Positions 43,007 through 51,355 of a stretch of 64,000 nt of DNA are shown one piece after another. The notes beneath the pieces are model-generated. The model was not told the origin of the DNA. It did no database searches and worked only from the letters and a program-made list of their open reading frames with translations. This DNA is from Oligoflexia bacterium (GTDB lineage: Bacteria > Bdellovibrionota > UBA1018 > CAIPTA01). Within the stretch, counting starts at the first letter, position 1. Each line of letters begins with the position of its first letter. Location of the stretch: assembly GCA_023954355.1 (NCBI GenBank), contig JAMLID010000018.1:1-64000 (forward strand), in the 5' to 3' direction. The position numbers and the translations under genes are program-made.

Positions 43007-43912
43007 ATGGTTCAACAAAATGCCGCCTACTTTTTGGCTCTTGCCTCAGCCATATTCTTCTCTGGCGCGAGCGTTATTTTTGCTCGATATGCAGTTTCTC
43101 ATTCTGCCCTATGGATGAACTTAATTAAAAATACTGTGGCAAGCTTTGCTTTTATTGTCACAACATTTTGCCTTTTTGTTTTGGGCATAGATCATTGGAC
43201 CAATATGAGTGTCTCATCTCTATCTTTACTTATATTGAGTGGATGCATTGGTTTAGCCATTGGTGATGTTTTTCTTTTTGCGGCCTATAAGAGAATAGGT
43301 TCGGCGCGAGCGATTATGGTTTTTAGCTTTTCTCCTGTGTTTTTATGCGTAGAGGGGTATTTGATTTTTGGGCAAAAGCTGAGCATGAATCAATTGATTG
43401 CGATCTTACTGATGATTGCTTGCGTTTGGACGATCAGCTTAGAAAAGTTTAAAACTTCTGGTACATGGGAGTGGAGGGGCCTTTTATACGCACTTATAGG
43501 TGTTAGTTTAGATAATATGGGTGTTGTCTTTACTCGGATGGCGTTTGACCAATCGCCGCAGATTTCTTCATTCTACGCAAATGGCGTAAGAGGCATAGGG
43601 GCAGTAGTTTTGTTATCGATTTATCAATACTGGAGGGGGGAAAAAATTTTTTCTCAATTTGGAAGGCTACCGCCTAAAGACCGTAGCCTAACGGTATTTG
43701 CCTCTTTTGTAGGAACCTTTTTAAGCTTAAGTTGCTGGCTCACAGCATTGAAGGTCGGTCATGTCGGAAGCCTTGCGGGGGTAGGATCTTTTAATCCAGT
43801 AGCGGCCTCTCTATGGGAATGGGTCTTATTAAAGAAGAGACCAAGCAAATATTTACTAGTTGCCCTGGGGCTTTTTCTTTCTGGTTTTTATCTATTGCTT
43901 TACGCTAATTAA
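43007..43912 (+). CDS. EamA/DMT superfamily transporter
   Basis: A roughly 301-residue protein with ten membrane spans in two EamA repeats (LALASAIFFSGASVIFARYAV and LLYALIGVSLDNMGVVFTRMA open the two halves). DMT proteins export or import metabolites such as amino acids or nucleotide sugars; none can be named. The start is placed at the ATG at 43007 because upstream frame (to 42836) overlaps def on the other strand; the Shine-Dalgarno AAGAAGAG is somewhat far. Confidence 0.82.
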   Translation: MVQQNAAYFLALASAIFFSGASVIFARYAVSHSALWMNLIKNTVASFAFIVTTFCLFVLGIDHWTNMSVSSLSLLILSGCIGLAIGDVFLFAAYKRIGSARAIMVFSFSPVFLCVEGYLIFGQKLSMNQLIAILLMIACVWTISLEKFKTSGTWEWRGLLYALIGVSLDNMGVVFTRMAFDQSPQISSFYANGVRGIGAVVLLSIYQYWRGEKIFSQFGRLPPKDRSLTVFASFVGTFLSLSCWLTALKVGHVGSLAGVGSFNPVAASLWEWVLLKKRPSKYLLVALGLFLSGFYLLLYAN

Positions 43913-43979
43913 AAAAAATAGGTCATTAGAAATCAATTCTCATAGGGGAAAATGACGAAAACTAGGCCCGCTTAGCCTC

Positions 43980-43992
43980 TTCCCCTGGGGAA
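43980..43992. promoter_or_regulatory. Perfect dyad TTCCCC-T-GGGGAA upstream of the SWIB gene
   Basis: A 13-bp palindrome lies about 120 bp before the SWIB ATG. A half-site with the same core, AGGGGAAAA, occurs at 43944-43952. The two could be operator sites, but there is no known matching regulator in the window. Confidence 0.25.
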
Positions 43993-44112
43993 AAAGATAG
44001 TTTTATTGGGAAAAAATGCATTTTTCTATAGAAAAGTGTCTTTTTTATTTAAATGGCTCTTGCAAAAGACAAAAACCATGCAACACTATTTTTCAGAAGG
44101 AGAACTCAATAC

Positions 44113-44478
44113 ATGGCTACAAAGAAAAAAACAAAAAAAGCCGCTAAGGCGAAAAAAACAACAAAGAAGGCAACGAAGAAGGCTTCTGCTAAAACAACAG
44201 CTAAGACCGCTAAGAAAGCAAAGACAAAAAGAAAACCTAATCCGGCTTTCATGAAGGCTTTGACCCCTAGCTCAGAATTAGCTGCTATCGTAGGTAACAA
44301 GGCTATTCCTCGTACGGAAGTTACCAAAAAGATTTGGGCTTATATCAAGAAGAACAATCTTCAAGATAAAGTTCAAAGAAGAAACATCCATGCCGACGAC
44401 AAGTTGAAGCCAATCTTCGGTAAGAAGACAGTAAATATGTTTGAAATGACAAAACTTGTTAACAAACATCTTTCGTAG
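44113..44478 (+). CDS. SWIB/MDM2 domain protein with histone-H1-like lysine tail
   Basis: The 121-residue product starts at the ATG at 44113, which follows AAGGAG. Residues 2-42 are a Lys/Ala/Thr repeat tail (MATKKKTKKAAKAKK...), resembling histone H1 C-termini, and residues about 45-121 are a SWIB domain (AFMKALTPSSELAAIVG, IPRTEVTKKIWAYIKKNNLQD, IFGKKTVNMFEMTKLVNKHL). Bacterial SWIB proteins are best known from Chlamydiae and also occur in Bdellovibrio-like bacteria. Probably a nucleoid protein. A strong terminator follows. Confidence 0.92.
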   Translation: MATKKKTKKAAKAKKTTKKATKKASAKTTAKTAKKAKTKRKPNPAFMKALTPSSELAAIVGNKAIPRTEVTKKIWAYIKKNNLQDKVQRRNIHADDKLKPIFGKKTVNMFEMTKLVNKHLS

Positions 44479-44504
44479 TTTTTCCATTAATTAAATTAAT
44501 GGTG

Positions 44505-44531
44505 AGCCAGCGGTATCGCTGGCTTTTTTTT
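44505..44531 (+). terminator. Strong intrinsic terminator after the SWIB gene
   Basis: AGCCAGCG and CGCTGGCT form a perfect 8-bp stem with loop GTAT, followed by a run of eight T. It closes the SWIB transcript 27 bp after its stop, and the next gene has its own Shine-Dalgarno directly after it. Confidence 0.9.
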
Positions 44532-44543
44532 GGGGAGAATTTC

Positions 44544-45155
44544 ATGAAAACGTTGGTGAGTGTTGTGCTTTTGAGTTTGTTTATAGGGCTTCCGGCAAAA
44601 GCATTTCAGTTAACATGTTATACAGAATACTTAACAACTACATTTGTCATTTGGACAGAAAATGAAGACCTATACGCTAGGGTGATTCATCACAACGGTG
44701 CTGAGTATGCTCCAGCGATAGTGGGTATTTATACCCCTAAAGACATTCCTATTCTAGAAAGAAGAGCCAATTTAGTTAAGCAAATGCAAAACGAAACCAC
44801 ATTTCGTTGGAAAAAAGAAAAATGTAAATTTCGTGAGGGTAACCGTTTTGAGTGCTTTGGCACTGACGATATTCAGTACGGTAGAGGGGGAGAAAAAATC
44901 GAACCATTTGCTTTATATAGTACTGAAGTGGCTGAAAATGGTATTGCCGGAAAATTAAACTATCTTTGGCTTCGGTTAACTTTCGATGTTGATGGTGAAT
45001 CAGGGCCTGCGGTAGAAATGGAATACCCAACATTTCAGTGTGTAAACCGTAAGTTGACCGATAAAGAACTGATTGAGAGAACAAGAAAGCCTCCTCGATC
45101 TAGCTCAAAGATGGAATCTCGCTTTTCTGATATTCATCGATTAGGCGCTCGATAA
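44544..45155 (+). CDS. Exported hypothetical protein, 203 aa
   Basis: The start is set at the ATG at 44544, after GGGGAG and behind the SWIB terminator. The protein has a signal peptide (KTLVSVVLLSLFIGLPAKA), a beta-rich middle with cysteines at LTCYT, EKCKF, FECFG and FQCVN, and an Arg/Lys-rich tail. No family recognised. Its last 56 bases overlap the convergent nitronate monooxygenase-like gene. Confidence 0.7.
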   Translation: MKTLVSVVLLSLFIGLPAKAFQLTCYTEYLTTTFVIWTENEDLYARVIHHNGAEYAPAIVGIYTPKDIPILERRANLVKQMQNETTFRWKKEKCKFREGNRFECFGTDDIQYGRGGEKIEPFALYSTEVAENGIAGKLNYLWLRLTFDVDGESGPAVEMEYPTFQCVNRKLTDKELIERTRKPPRSSSKMESRFSDIHRLGAR

Positions 45156-46080
45156 TCTGTTTTGCGGGTAGGATTTCTTCGATTAAACCAACTCCCTGAC
45201 CTGCACTCCAAACTTCTTTCCAGGTGGTAGTTCTTGCGGCTGATTGTAAAAGCTTGGCCCCCCATAGTCCTCTAGCGAGCTTTGTATACTTTTTTGTGAG
45301 CTGGTTTTTCATCAAAAAGCTTTCAAGTGGGTTGAGTTCTAGGCCAACTTTTTCGATATAAGGTGTTTTTATAACCGATGCAGGGGTGCCAGAAATTTTC
45401 ATGGTAAGAACAATGTCTTCGGCTTTTGCGTTGATGATCGCATTTTTGTACTTTTGGTCAACGTTGGCTTCTTTGCTGGCGATAAAGCGAGTTCCAATTT
45501 GTACTGCGGAGGCTCCGAGCACAAAAGAAGCTGCGATCTGAGAACCGTGGGTTATCCCACCGGCAGCTACAATGGGCAGGCGAACGTATTGGCGTAAATA
45601 AGGCAAAAACACTAAGGGAGAAAGTGCCCCTGCGTGGCCTCCTGCACCAGCACAAACGGCGATTAATCCGTCGGCCCCCAATTGTTCAACTTTTTTGGCA
45701 TAGTCTAAAGACGTTACGTCACAAAAAACCTTTGAGCCTACTTTATGCATCGTTTGAATCGTTTCTTTGGGGCTTCCTAGAGAGGTAATCACTAAAGGTA
45801 CCCCTTCATCAGCACAAACCTTTAAGTCGTCTTTAACGCGAATATTGGATTTATTTACAATCAAGTTTACTGCGAAGGGTTTGCCCTTGGTTAGTTCTTT
45901 TACTTTGCGAACCGCAGCACGAAAATCAGCTGTAGATCTCCAGTTGAGGCTGGGCATTCCTCCTATACCACCTGCATTAGAGACGGCTGCGACTAAATTC
46001 TCATCACTTACCAAAAACATAGGCCCGGCAATTATGGGGTATTGAACATTTAAAAGAGAGCAGAAGGCATTTTTTTCCAT
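45100..46080 (-). CDS. Nitronate monooxygenase family flavoprotein
   Basis: A 326-residue FMN TIM barrel of the NMO/2-nitropropane dioxygenase family: IIAGPMFLVSDENLVAAVSNAGG at the start, GAGGHAGALS with the conserved His, IVAAGGITHGSQIAASFVLGASAVQIGTRF binding the FMN phosphate. Family members oxidise nitronates or reduce enoyl groups (FabK-like). The role here is unclear. It is divergent from feoAB and partly overlaps the preceding exported gene. Confidence 0.88.
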   Translation of the reverse strand: MEKNAFCSLLNVQYPIIAGPMFLVSDENLVAAVSNAGGIGGMPSLNWRSTADFRAAVRKVKELTKGKPFAVNLIVNKSNIRVKDDLKVCADEGVPLVITSLGSPKETIQTMHKVGSKVFCDVTSLDYAKKVEQLGADGLIAVCAGAGGHAGALSPLVFLPYLRQYVRLPIVAAGGITHGSQIAASFVLGASAVQIGTRFIASKEANVDQKYKNAIINAKAEDIVLTMKISGTPASVIKTPYIEKVGLELNPLESFLMKNQLTKKYTKLARGLWGAKLLQSAARTTTWKEVWSAGQGVGLIEEILPAKQIIERLIDEYQKSEIPSLS

Positions 46081-46157
46081 GCTCTAAGCCTATCCTAAAC
46101 CCCCATCTAAAAACAGGCAGATTTTATTTTAACCTCTGGATGTGGCGGGATTTAATA

Positions 46158-46173
46158 TTGACAATCATTTTCA
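46158..46173 (+). promoter_or_regulatory. Putative Fur box over the -35 of feoA
   Basis: TGACAATCATTTTCA at 46159-46173 matches TGATAATNATTATCA at all but two positions. It overlaps a perfect -35, TTGACA (46158-46163). No good -10 is obvious at the usual spacing. An iron repressor here fits the feoAB genes that follow. Confidence 0.55.
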
Positions 46174-46192
46174 AAAAGAATAGGTCTTGATC

Positions 46193-46429
46193 ATGGAGAC
46201 GCAAATAAAATTGTCTTTAGCCCCAGAGGGTCGTCGTTTAGAGGTTATAGAAATCAACTTACCTGAAGATGTGAAAACTATGTTGTCGCATCTTGGCTTA
46301 GAAGTGGGTGAGGTCATTGAGCGAACGGCGACAATGCCGCTTGGAGACCCGATTGCGCTTCATATGGGTGGACAAGTGTTTTCTCTGCGTAAAGAAGTCT
46401 GTGAAAAAATGAAGGTAAAAGTACTGTGA
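46193..46429 (+). CDS. feoA: FeoA family protein (ferrous iron uptake)
   Basis: A 78-residue SH3-like FeoA protein (LEVIEINLPEDVKTMLSHLGLEVGEVIERTATMPLGDPIALHMGGQVFSLRKEV spans most of it in the usual order: early loop LGLEVGE, then DPIALHMGG). FeoA is a cytoplasmic accessory of FeoB. The start is placed at the ATG at 46193; a TTG six bases earlier is less likely. The end overlaps the GTG of feoB by four bases. Confidence 0.88.
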   Translation: METQIKLSLAPEGRRLEVIEINLPEDVKTMLSHLGLEVGEVIERTATMPLGDPIALHMGGQVFSLRKEVCEKMKVKVL

Positions 46430-48351
46430 TAGAAATCGTATTATCAGGCAGACCCAATTCTGGAAAAAGCACACTGTTTAATCAGCTGGCTACGAAGAAT
46501 GTTAAAGTAGGCAATTATGCTGGTTGTACAGTAGAAAAAGTTACTGCAACTGTTTATGAAGATGGCGTTCCTGCTTTTGAAATTTCTGACCTACCTGGGA
46601 TTTACTCTCTAGAGCCAAATACCTTAGATGAAAAGCTGGCGATCGAGCATTTGGGTTCTGTGAAAGGGAATCCTATAGTGTTTGTTTTAGATGGAAATAA
46701 TTTAAAGCAAGAGCTTCTGATTCCATTACAACTTAAAAAGCAGGGACATCAAATCATTATTGCTGTGAATATGATTGATGAGGTCCGTGCAAATAAGAAA
46801 ATTTTAGATTTAGCTTCGATGACTGAACTCTCGGGAATCCCGTTTTTTCCTATTTCTGCAAAGACCGGAGAGGGTCTAGGCAGTTTAAAAAAGTTTTTGG
46901 CTAAGACAAGTGTACAAAAAGCTCCACACAAAGAAGATTCGGTAGATTTACAGACAATTAAGTCAGAAGTAAAAAAATTAACAAAGTTTGTTCAAGGTGA
47001 TGAAGATAGGTTATTGGCAAGAGACAGAAAAATAGACAGTATTTTACTGCATCGGTTTTTTGGTGCTCCTATTTTTTTACTCGTTATTTTTGCTCTTTTT
47101 CAATCGGTATTTTCTTGGTCAGCACCATTCTCTGATGCCATTGAATCAGGTTTGGGGCTTCTAGGTGATTGGATTTCTACTATGGGCGATGGTTTGCTAA
47201 TTTCGTTTCTAGTAGACGGGATTATTGGCGGACTTGGTGCTGTACTCGTTTTTGTTCCCCAAATTGCCATGCTTTTTTTCTTACTGGGCTTACTAGAGTA
47301 TTCAGGCTATCTACCTAGAGTTGCTGCAATGGTTGATCGTTTTTTTAGACCATATGGGTTGAATGGAAAAGTGTTTATTCCACTTTTATCTTCTGTTGCT
47401 TGCGCTGTTCCTGGGATTATGTCTACTAGAACAATAGAAAACGAACGCACGCGTTTGATTGCAATTTTAATATCACCCTTGATGACATGTTCTGCGCGTC
47501 TGCCTGTTTATACTCTTTTAATTGCTACATTTGTTCCTTCAAAAGAAGGGGGATGGTTGAGCACTGCTGGTTTTGTTATGTTTGGTATGTATTTGGTTGG
47601 AATAATCGCAGCATTAGCCGTGGCTTTAATTCTGAATTTTTTTGATTTGGGTAGACCAAGGGCAAAATTAGAGTTTATTCATTTTCCACACTATAGAAGT
47701 CCGAATTGGAAAGAATTATTTCGCTATGTACTTAGTCGAGTAAATTTGTTTTTGAAAAAAGCGGGAACAATTATAGCTGCCATGGCAATTATATTGTGGG
47801 CTCTTTTAACTTTCCCTAAAATGGATGAAACGATTTTAGAAAGTCAAAAAGCTGCTATTGAGACTTCTGAAAGTTCTCAAGAAGAAAAAGAGGCAAAACT
47901 AGAAGATTTACAAATGCACTGGGATGGTATGCAGCTCGAGCGTTCCTATGGCGGGCGTATCGGAAAGTTTATTGCGCCAGTATTTGCTCCTATTGGATAC
48001 GACTGGAAGCTTTCTATAGGTATCGTTGCCTCTCTTGCAGCTAGAGAGGTTTTTGTTTCGACTATCGGTACAGTATTTTCGCTAGGTGAAGTAGATGAAT
48101 CTAGTGGTGGGTTAATGAAAGCACTTCAAGAAGAAAAAGCTCCCGATGGATCATTAGCGTACTCAATTGCTACTTGTGTGAGCTTATTGCTCTTTTTTGC
48201 CTTTTCACTGCAGTGTATTTCAACCATTGGTATAGCTAAAAGAGAGACAAATTCATGGAAGATTCCAGGGATAATGTTTATTTATATGTTCGCATTGGCT
48301 TATGGCGCTGCTTTTATTGGTTACCAACTCACTAGAGTATTAATCGGCTAA
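46426..48351 (+). CDS. feoB: Ferrous iron transporter FeoB
   Basis: A 641-residue membrane GTPase: G1 GRPNSGKST, G2 in GCTVEK, G3 DLPG, G4 NMID, then about ten membrane spans with the conserved AVPGIMSTRT and CSARLPVY gate regions and SLAAREVFVSTIGT near the end. It imports Fe(II) across the inner membrane. The GTG start overlaps feoA. It is shorter than the 773-residue E. coli form. No FeoC gene follows. Regulation by the Fur-box-like site upstream of feoA is expected. Confidence 0.95.
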   Translation: MIEIVLSGRPNSGKSTLFNQLATKNVKVGNYAGCTVEKVTATVYEDGVPAFEISDLPGIYSLEPNTLDEKLAIEHLGSVKGNPIVFVLDGNNLKQELLIPLQLKKQGHQIIIAVNMIDEVRANKKILDLASMTELSGIPFFPISAKTGEGLGSLKKFLAKTSVQKAPHKEDSVDLQTIKSEVKKLTKFVQGDEDRLLARDRKIDSILLHRFFGAPIFLLVIFALFQSVFSWSAPFSDAIESGLGLLGDWISTMGDGLLISFLVDGIIGGLGAVLVFVPQIAMLFFLLGLLEYSGYLPRVAAMVDRFFRPYGLNGKVFIPLLSSVACAVPGIMSTRTIENERTRLIAILISPLMTCSARLPVYTLLIATFVPSKEGGWLSTAGFVMFGMYLVGIIAALAVALILNFFDLGRPRAKLEFIHFPHYRSPNWKELFRYVLSRVNLFLKKAGTIIAAMAIILWALLTFPKMDETILESQKAAIETSESSQEEKEAKLEDLQMHWDGMQLERSYGGRIGKFIAPVFAPIGYDWKLSIGIVASLAAREVFVSTIGTVFSLGEVDESSGGLMKALQEEKAPDGSLAYSIATCVSLLLFFAFSLQCISTIGIAKRETNSWKIPGIMFIYMFALAYGAAFIGYQLTRVLIG

Positions 48352-48425
48352 ATTTTTACCTGTATTCGGGTGTAATTTCAGAAATACTACCTAAACGTAT
48401 TTAAGATAAATGCCGAAAAACTAGT

Positions 48426-48926
48426 ATGTATTTAGGAAAAGTTTTTGCGTTTTGTATAGCAGCGGTCTTCTTTTTTGCAGCCGGAGTCTATTTTCAATCT
48501 AAGCATAGTGAAGAAAATATTACTAGAGAGCTTGCTTCTGTTCGTCAAGGTAGAAGCAATGCAAGCTCTAAATACGATAGCAAAGTAACAGGAGCACTAA
48601 AAAATTGCCTACAAGAGAAAGTAAAAAATAATTCGCTGGATTATACTAAGGTTGTTGTAGATGGTCGCTCTTGGTCGATACTAAGTATTGATTGCTCTGG
48701 AGATAGAGCAAAAGCTCTTTATGAGGCCGTAGCACCTTATTCAAGTGAACAGTATGTTCGTTATCGTGATGGACGAAGAGGCGTAGGACGTTTTTTCGGA
48801 AGACTTTTTCCTCCAAGTCAATGCGTGAGAGTGATTCGTACCTCTAGAGGGTCAGAGTTGAATGTATATAATTGTTCAATACGTATGGATATTGATCACG
48901 AGTTAATTCAGCGACTGAAGATATAA
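48426..48926 (+). CDS. Membrane-anchored hypothetical protein, 166 aa
   Basis: A short N-terminal membrane anchor (VFAFCIAAVFFFAAGVYF) is followed by a soluble, probably periplasmic domain with cysteines at KNCLQ, SIDCSG, SQCVR and VYNCS and an Arg-rich middle (RYRDGRRGVGRFFGR). No family recognised. It starts 74 bp after feoB on the same strand and could be part of that operon or separate. The ATG lacks a strong Shine-Dalgarno. Confidence 0.65.
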   Translation: MYLGKVFAFCIAAVFFFAAGVYFQSKHSEENITRELASVRQGRSNASSKYDSKVTGALKNCLQEKVKNNSLDYTKVVVDGRSWSILSIDCSGDRAKALYEAVAPYSSEQYVRYRDGRRGVGRFFGRLFPPSQCVRVIRTSRGSELNVYNCSIRMDIDHELIQRLKI

Positions 48927-48947
48927 TAACAACAAAATATTATTTAT

Positions 48948-49730
48948 TTACAAATATTCGTACAACCAGTTCCAGAAAAAATGTACAGGAACGAAGGCTA
49001 AATCTGTTCCACATTTATATTTTTCGCTAATATTATTTACTCCAGAGATATGTATACCAGCCAGCCGATACTCACCTGATTGATTCTGGCTGATCATTGG
49101 ACCACCTGAATCGCCTCCACAGCCACCGCGGTATCCTATGGCCTGCGCATTATAGAATAATCTATTTTTAGCTACTAACTTAGCTGGTATATAACCCAAC
49201 ATGCCTTCTGATTCTGAGCCTAAATTATTATACCCTTGGCCTATAAGATAAAGGGTATTGTATAGTTCGTTGGTATTGTCTATTAAATCTAGTGGATGGT
49301 ATTCATAGGTTGGAAAAGGCAAGTCGCTCACCAATTCTATCAATGCTATATCATAAGTATTGTGATTGATAATGCGATAGTCTGTTTGGCTATCATCGTT
49401 ATAATAGCTGAAGTATCCATTCTCTGTACGCGCGTCAGAGCCGTTAAAGAAAGTAATAGAAAAAAAAGTTTTTTGATCTTTCGTACAATGCTTTGCTGTT
49501 AAAATATGTCGTCTAGAAACAATTACTCCAGTGCAGCCACCTACACGAATTGTAAACTTCCAAGAAACAGACTTCTCTGTTAAGCGCAATGGATTATATA
49601 GAGAATAAAAATTTTCATCGAATATTTCTGATGAATTGAGTTGTATCGGCTCGTTTACTGGAGAAGCAAATGACTGCCCAGTACCTAAAAAAATTGCGGC
49701 AAAAATGCTCCAAAGAAAAACCATACGCAT
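48948..49730 (-). CDS. Secreted trypsin-like serine protease (S1 family)
   Basis: A 260-residue exported protease (signal MVFLWSIFAAIFLGTGQSFA) with the complete S1 triad: His81 in LTAKHC, Asp127 in YDIALIEL and Ser208 in CGGDSGGPM. The strand GCTGVIVSRRHILTAKHC carries the usual disulfide partner. Residues before the Ser (GYRGGCGGD) lack the Asp found at the base of the trypsin pocket six residues upstream, so specificity may differ from trypsin. Predatory bacteria encode many such enzymes. Monocistronic. Confidence 0.9.
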   Translation of the reverse strand: MRMVFLWSIFAAIFLGTGQSFASPVNEPIQLNSSEIFDENFYSLYNPLRLTEKSVSWKFTIRVGGCTGVIVSRRHILTAKHCTKDQKTFFSITFFNGSDARTENGYFSYYNDDSQTDYRIINHNTYDIALIELVSDLPFPTYEYHPLDLIDNTNELYNTLYLIGQGYNNLGSESEGMLGYIPAKLVAKNRLFYNAQAIGYRGGCGGDSGGPMISQNQSGEYRLAGIHISGVNNISEKYKCGTDLAFVPVHFFWNWLYEYL

Positions 49731-49798
49731 CCTTAATATGGTTTGCAGTCGATTACAAGCTCAGTTTTTCCTATTAGTTTTATATGACTAGTAAAAAT

Positions 49799-51340
49799 TT
49801 AGTCTTTTTCGATTAACTCAACTCTTGGAAATAAAGGATCACCTTTGGTGATTTTTAAGCTTGAGGATTTTTTCCAATTTAAGGCTTCTTGAATGGTTTT
49901 CTCACCTGTAAAACCAATAGTAGAGAGTAGGCGGTTCATTTTTTCTGGCATAACAGGAGATAAATAAATTCCTGCAAATTTTAATATAGCAAGTGATGTT
50001 GCTAATGTTTCGGCGGCAGCTGAAAGATCTGTCTTAACTTGTTTCCAAGGGGCGCGATCGCCAATATATTTGTTTGTATCGTTGAGCAAATTTACAATTG
50101 CTTGCAAAGCGTTCTGTGGAGCTAGTGCTCGTACTTGCTCTTCAATCTCTTTAGATGTCTTTGGTAAAGCATCAAGAAGTGACTTTGTTTCGGTGCTTAA
50201 ATTTTCTGGATATTCAGGAACGATACTAGAAAAGTTTTTATCAATGAGGTTGGTTGCTCGAGATAAAAGATTTCCTAAATTGTTTGCTAGTTCAGCATTT
50301 ACGCGATTCACTACTAAGTCTGGTGAAAAAGAGGCGTCGTTCCCTAGAGTAACTTCACGCACTAAAAAATAGCGTAGAGGGTCTACACCCACTAGATTTT
50401 TCATATCAAGAGGGCGAACAGAGTTTCCCTTTGATTTACTCATTTTTTCACCACCAGCGGCTAGCCACCAACCGTGAGCAAAAATAGATTTAGGGATTTC
50501 TATGCCTAAAGCCATAAGCATAGCTGGCCAGTAAACGGCATGAGTAGTTAAAATATCTTTCCCAATCAGATGGACGACTGATCTACTTTGCCACCATTTT
50601 TCAAAATCAGCACTGCGTTCTTTCTGCTGGTATCCTACACCGGTCGCGTAATTTAAAAGGGCGTCAAACCAAACATAGGTAACAAAATCTTTATCAAAAG
50701 GTAGTTCTATACCCCACGAAAGTCTCGCCTTTGGTCTACTAATACACAAATCATTTAAAGGCTTTTTCAAAAAACCCAAAACTTCGTTTTTTCTATATTC
50801 AGGTAGAACAAAGTTTCCTGCGTTTAAGGCTTCGATAATTTTGTCTTGGTAATTAGACATTTTAAAAAAGTAATTTTTTTCTTTAATCGAAATTACATCG
50901 TTCCCTTGTGGGGTTTTTCCATCGACTAAGTCCTTTTCTGTATAGAAAATTTCTTCACTAACACTATATAGTCCCTCGTAGTCTTTGCAGTAGATGTCGC
51001 CTTTGTCCCATAAAAACTGTAAGGCAGCTTGTACGGCCTTTTTATGAAAAGCATCTGTAGTACGGAAAAATATATCGTATTGGATTTGTAGCTCTTCCCA
51101 AATAGTTCTCCAACCTAATTGGATCTCATCACAATATTTTTGAGGGTCTAATCCTTTTTTTTCTGCTGCTTGTTGTACTTTTTGCCCGTGTTCATCAACG
51201 CCTGTCAAAAGCAACACTTCATCGCCAAATAACCGATGGTAGCGAGCTAAAACATCTGCAACCACAGTAGTATAGGCATGGCCAATATGAGGTAAATCAT
51301 TTACGTAGTAGATTGGAGTTGTAAAATATGTTTTTGGCAT
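49799..51340 (-). CDS. metG: Methionyl-tRNA synthetase, short form
   Basis: A 513-residue class I synthetase with HIGH region PHIGHAYTT and KMSKS loop EKMSKSKGN, which charge tRNA with Met. It ends without the C-terminal tRNA-binding (dimerisation) domain. The connective-peptide region reads GLYSVSEEIFYTEKDLVDGKTPQGN, where zinc-binding relatives have Cys pairs, so this is probably a zinc-free version. It is the last gene of an apparent xre-trhO-psd-metG operon. Confidence 0.95.
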   Translation of the reverse strand: MPKTYFTTPIYYVNDLPHIGHAYTTVVADVLARYHRLFGDEVLLLTGVDEHGQKVQQAAEKKGLDPQKYCDEIQLGWRTIWEELQIQYDIFFRTTDAFHKKAVQAALQFLWDKGDIYCKDYEGLYSVSEEIFYTEKDLVDGKTPQGNDVISIKEKNYFFKMSNYQDKIIEALNAGNFVLPEYRKNEVLGFLKKPLNDLCISRPKARLSWGIELPFDKDFVTYVWFDALLNYATGVGYQQKERSADFEKWWQSRSVVHLIGKDILTTHAVYWPAMLMALGIEIPKSIFAHGWWLAAGGEKMSKSKGNSVRPLDMKNLVGVDPLRYFLVREVTLGNDASFSPDLVVNRVNAELANNLGNLLSRATNLIDKNFSSIVPEYPENLSTETKSLLDALPKTSKEIEEQVRALAPQNALQAIVNLLNDTNKYIGDRAPWKQVKTDLSAAAETLATSLAILKFAGIYLSPVMPEKMNRLLSTIGFTGEKTIQEALNWKKSSSLKITKGDPLFPRVELIEKD

Positions 51341-51355
51341 CTTCGTATTCTACCT

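Noticed and set aside
44006..44254. Arg/Lys/Gln-rich open frame overlapping the SWIB lysine tail
   Set aside because: It is an alternate frame of the AAG/AAA-rich tail; the SWIB frame has the Shine-Dalgarno and domain.
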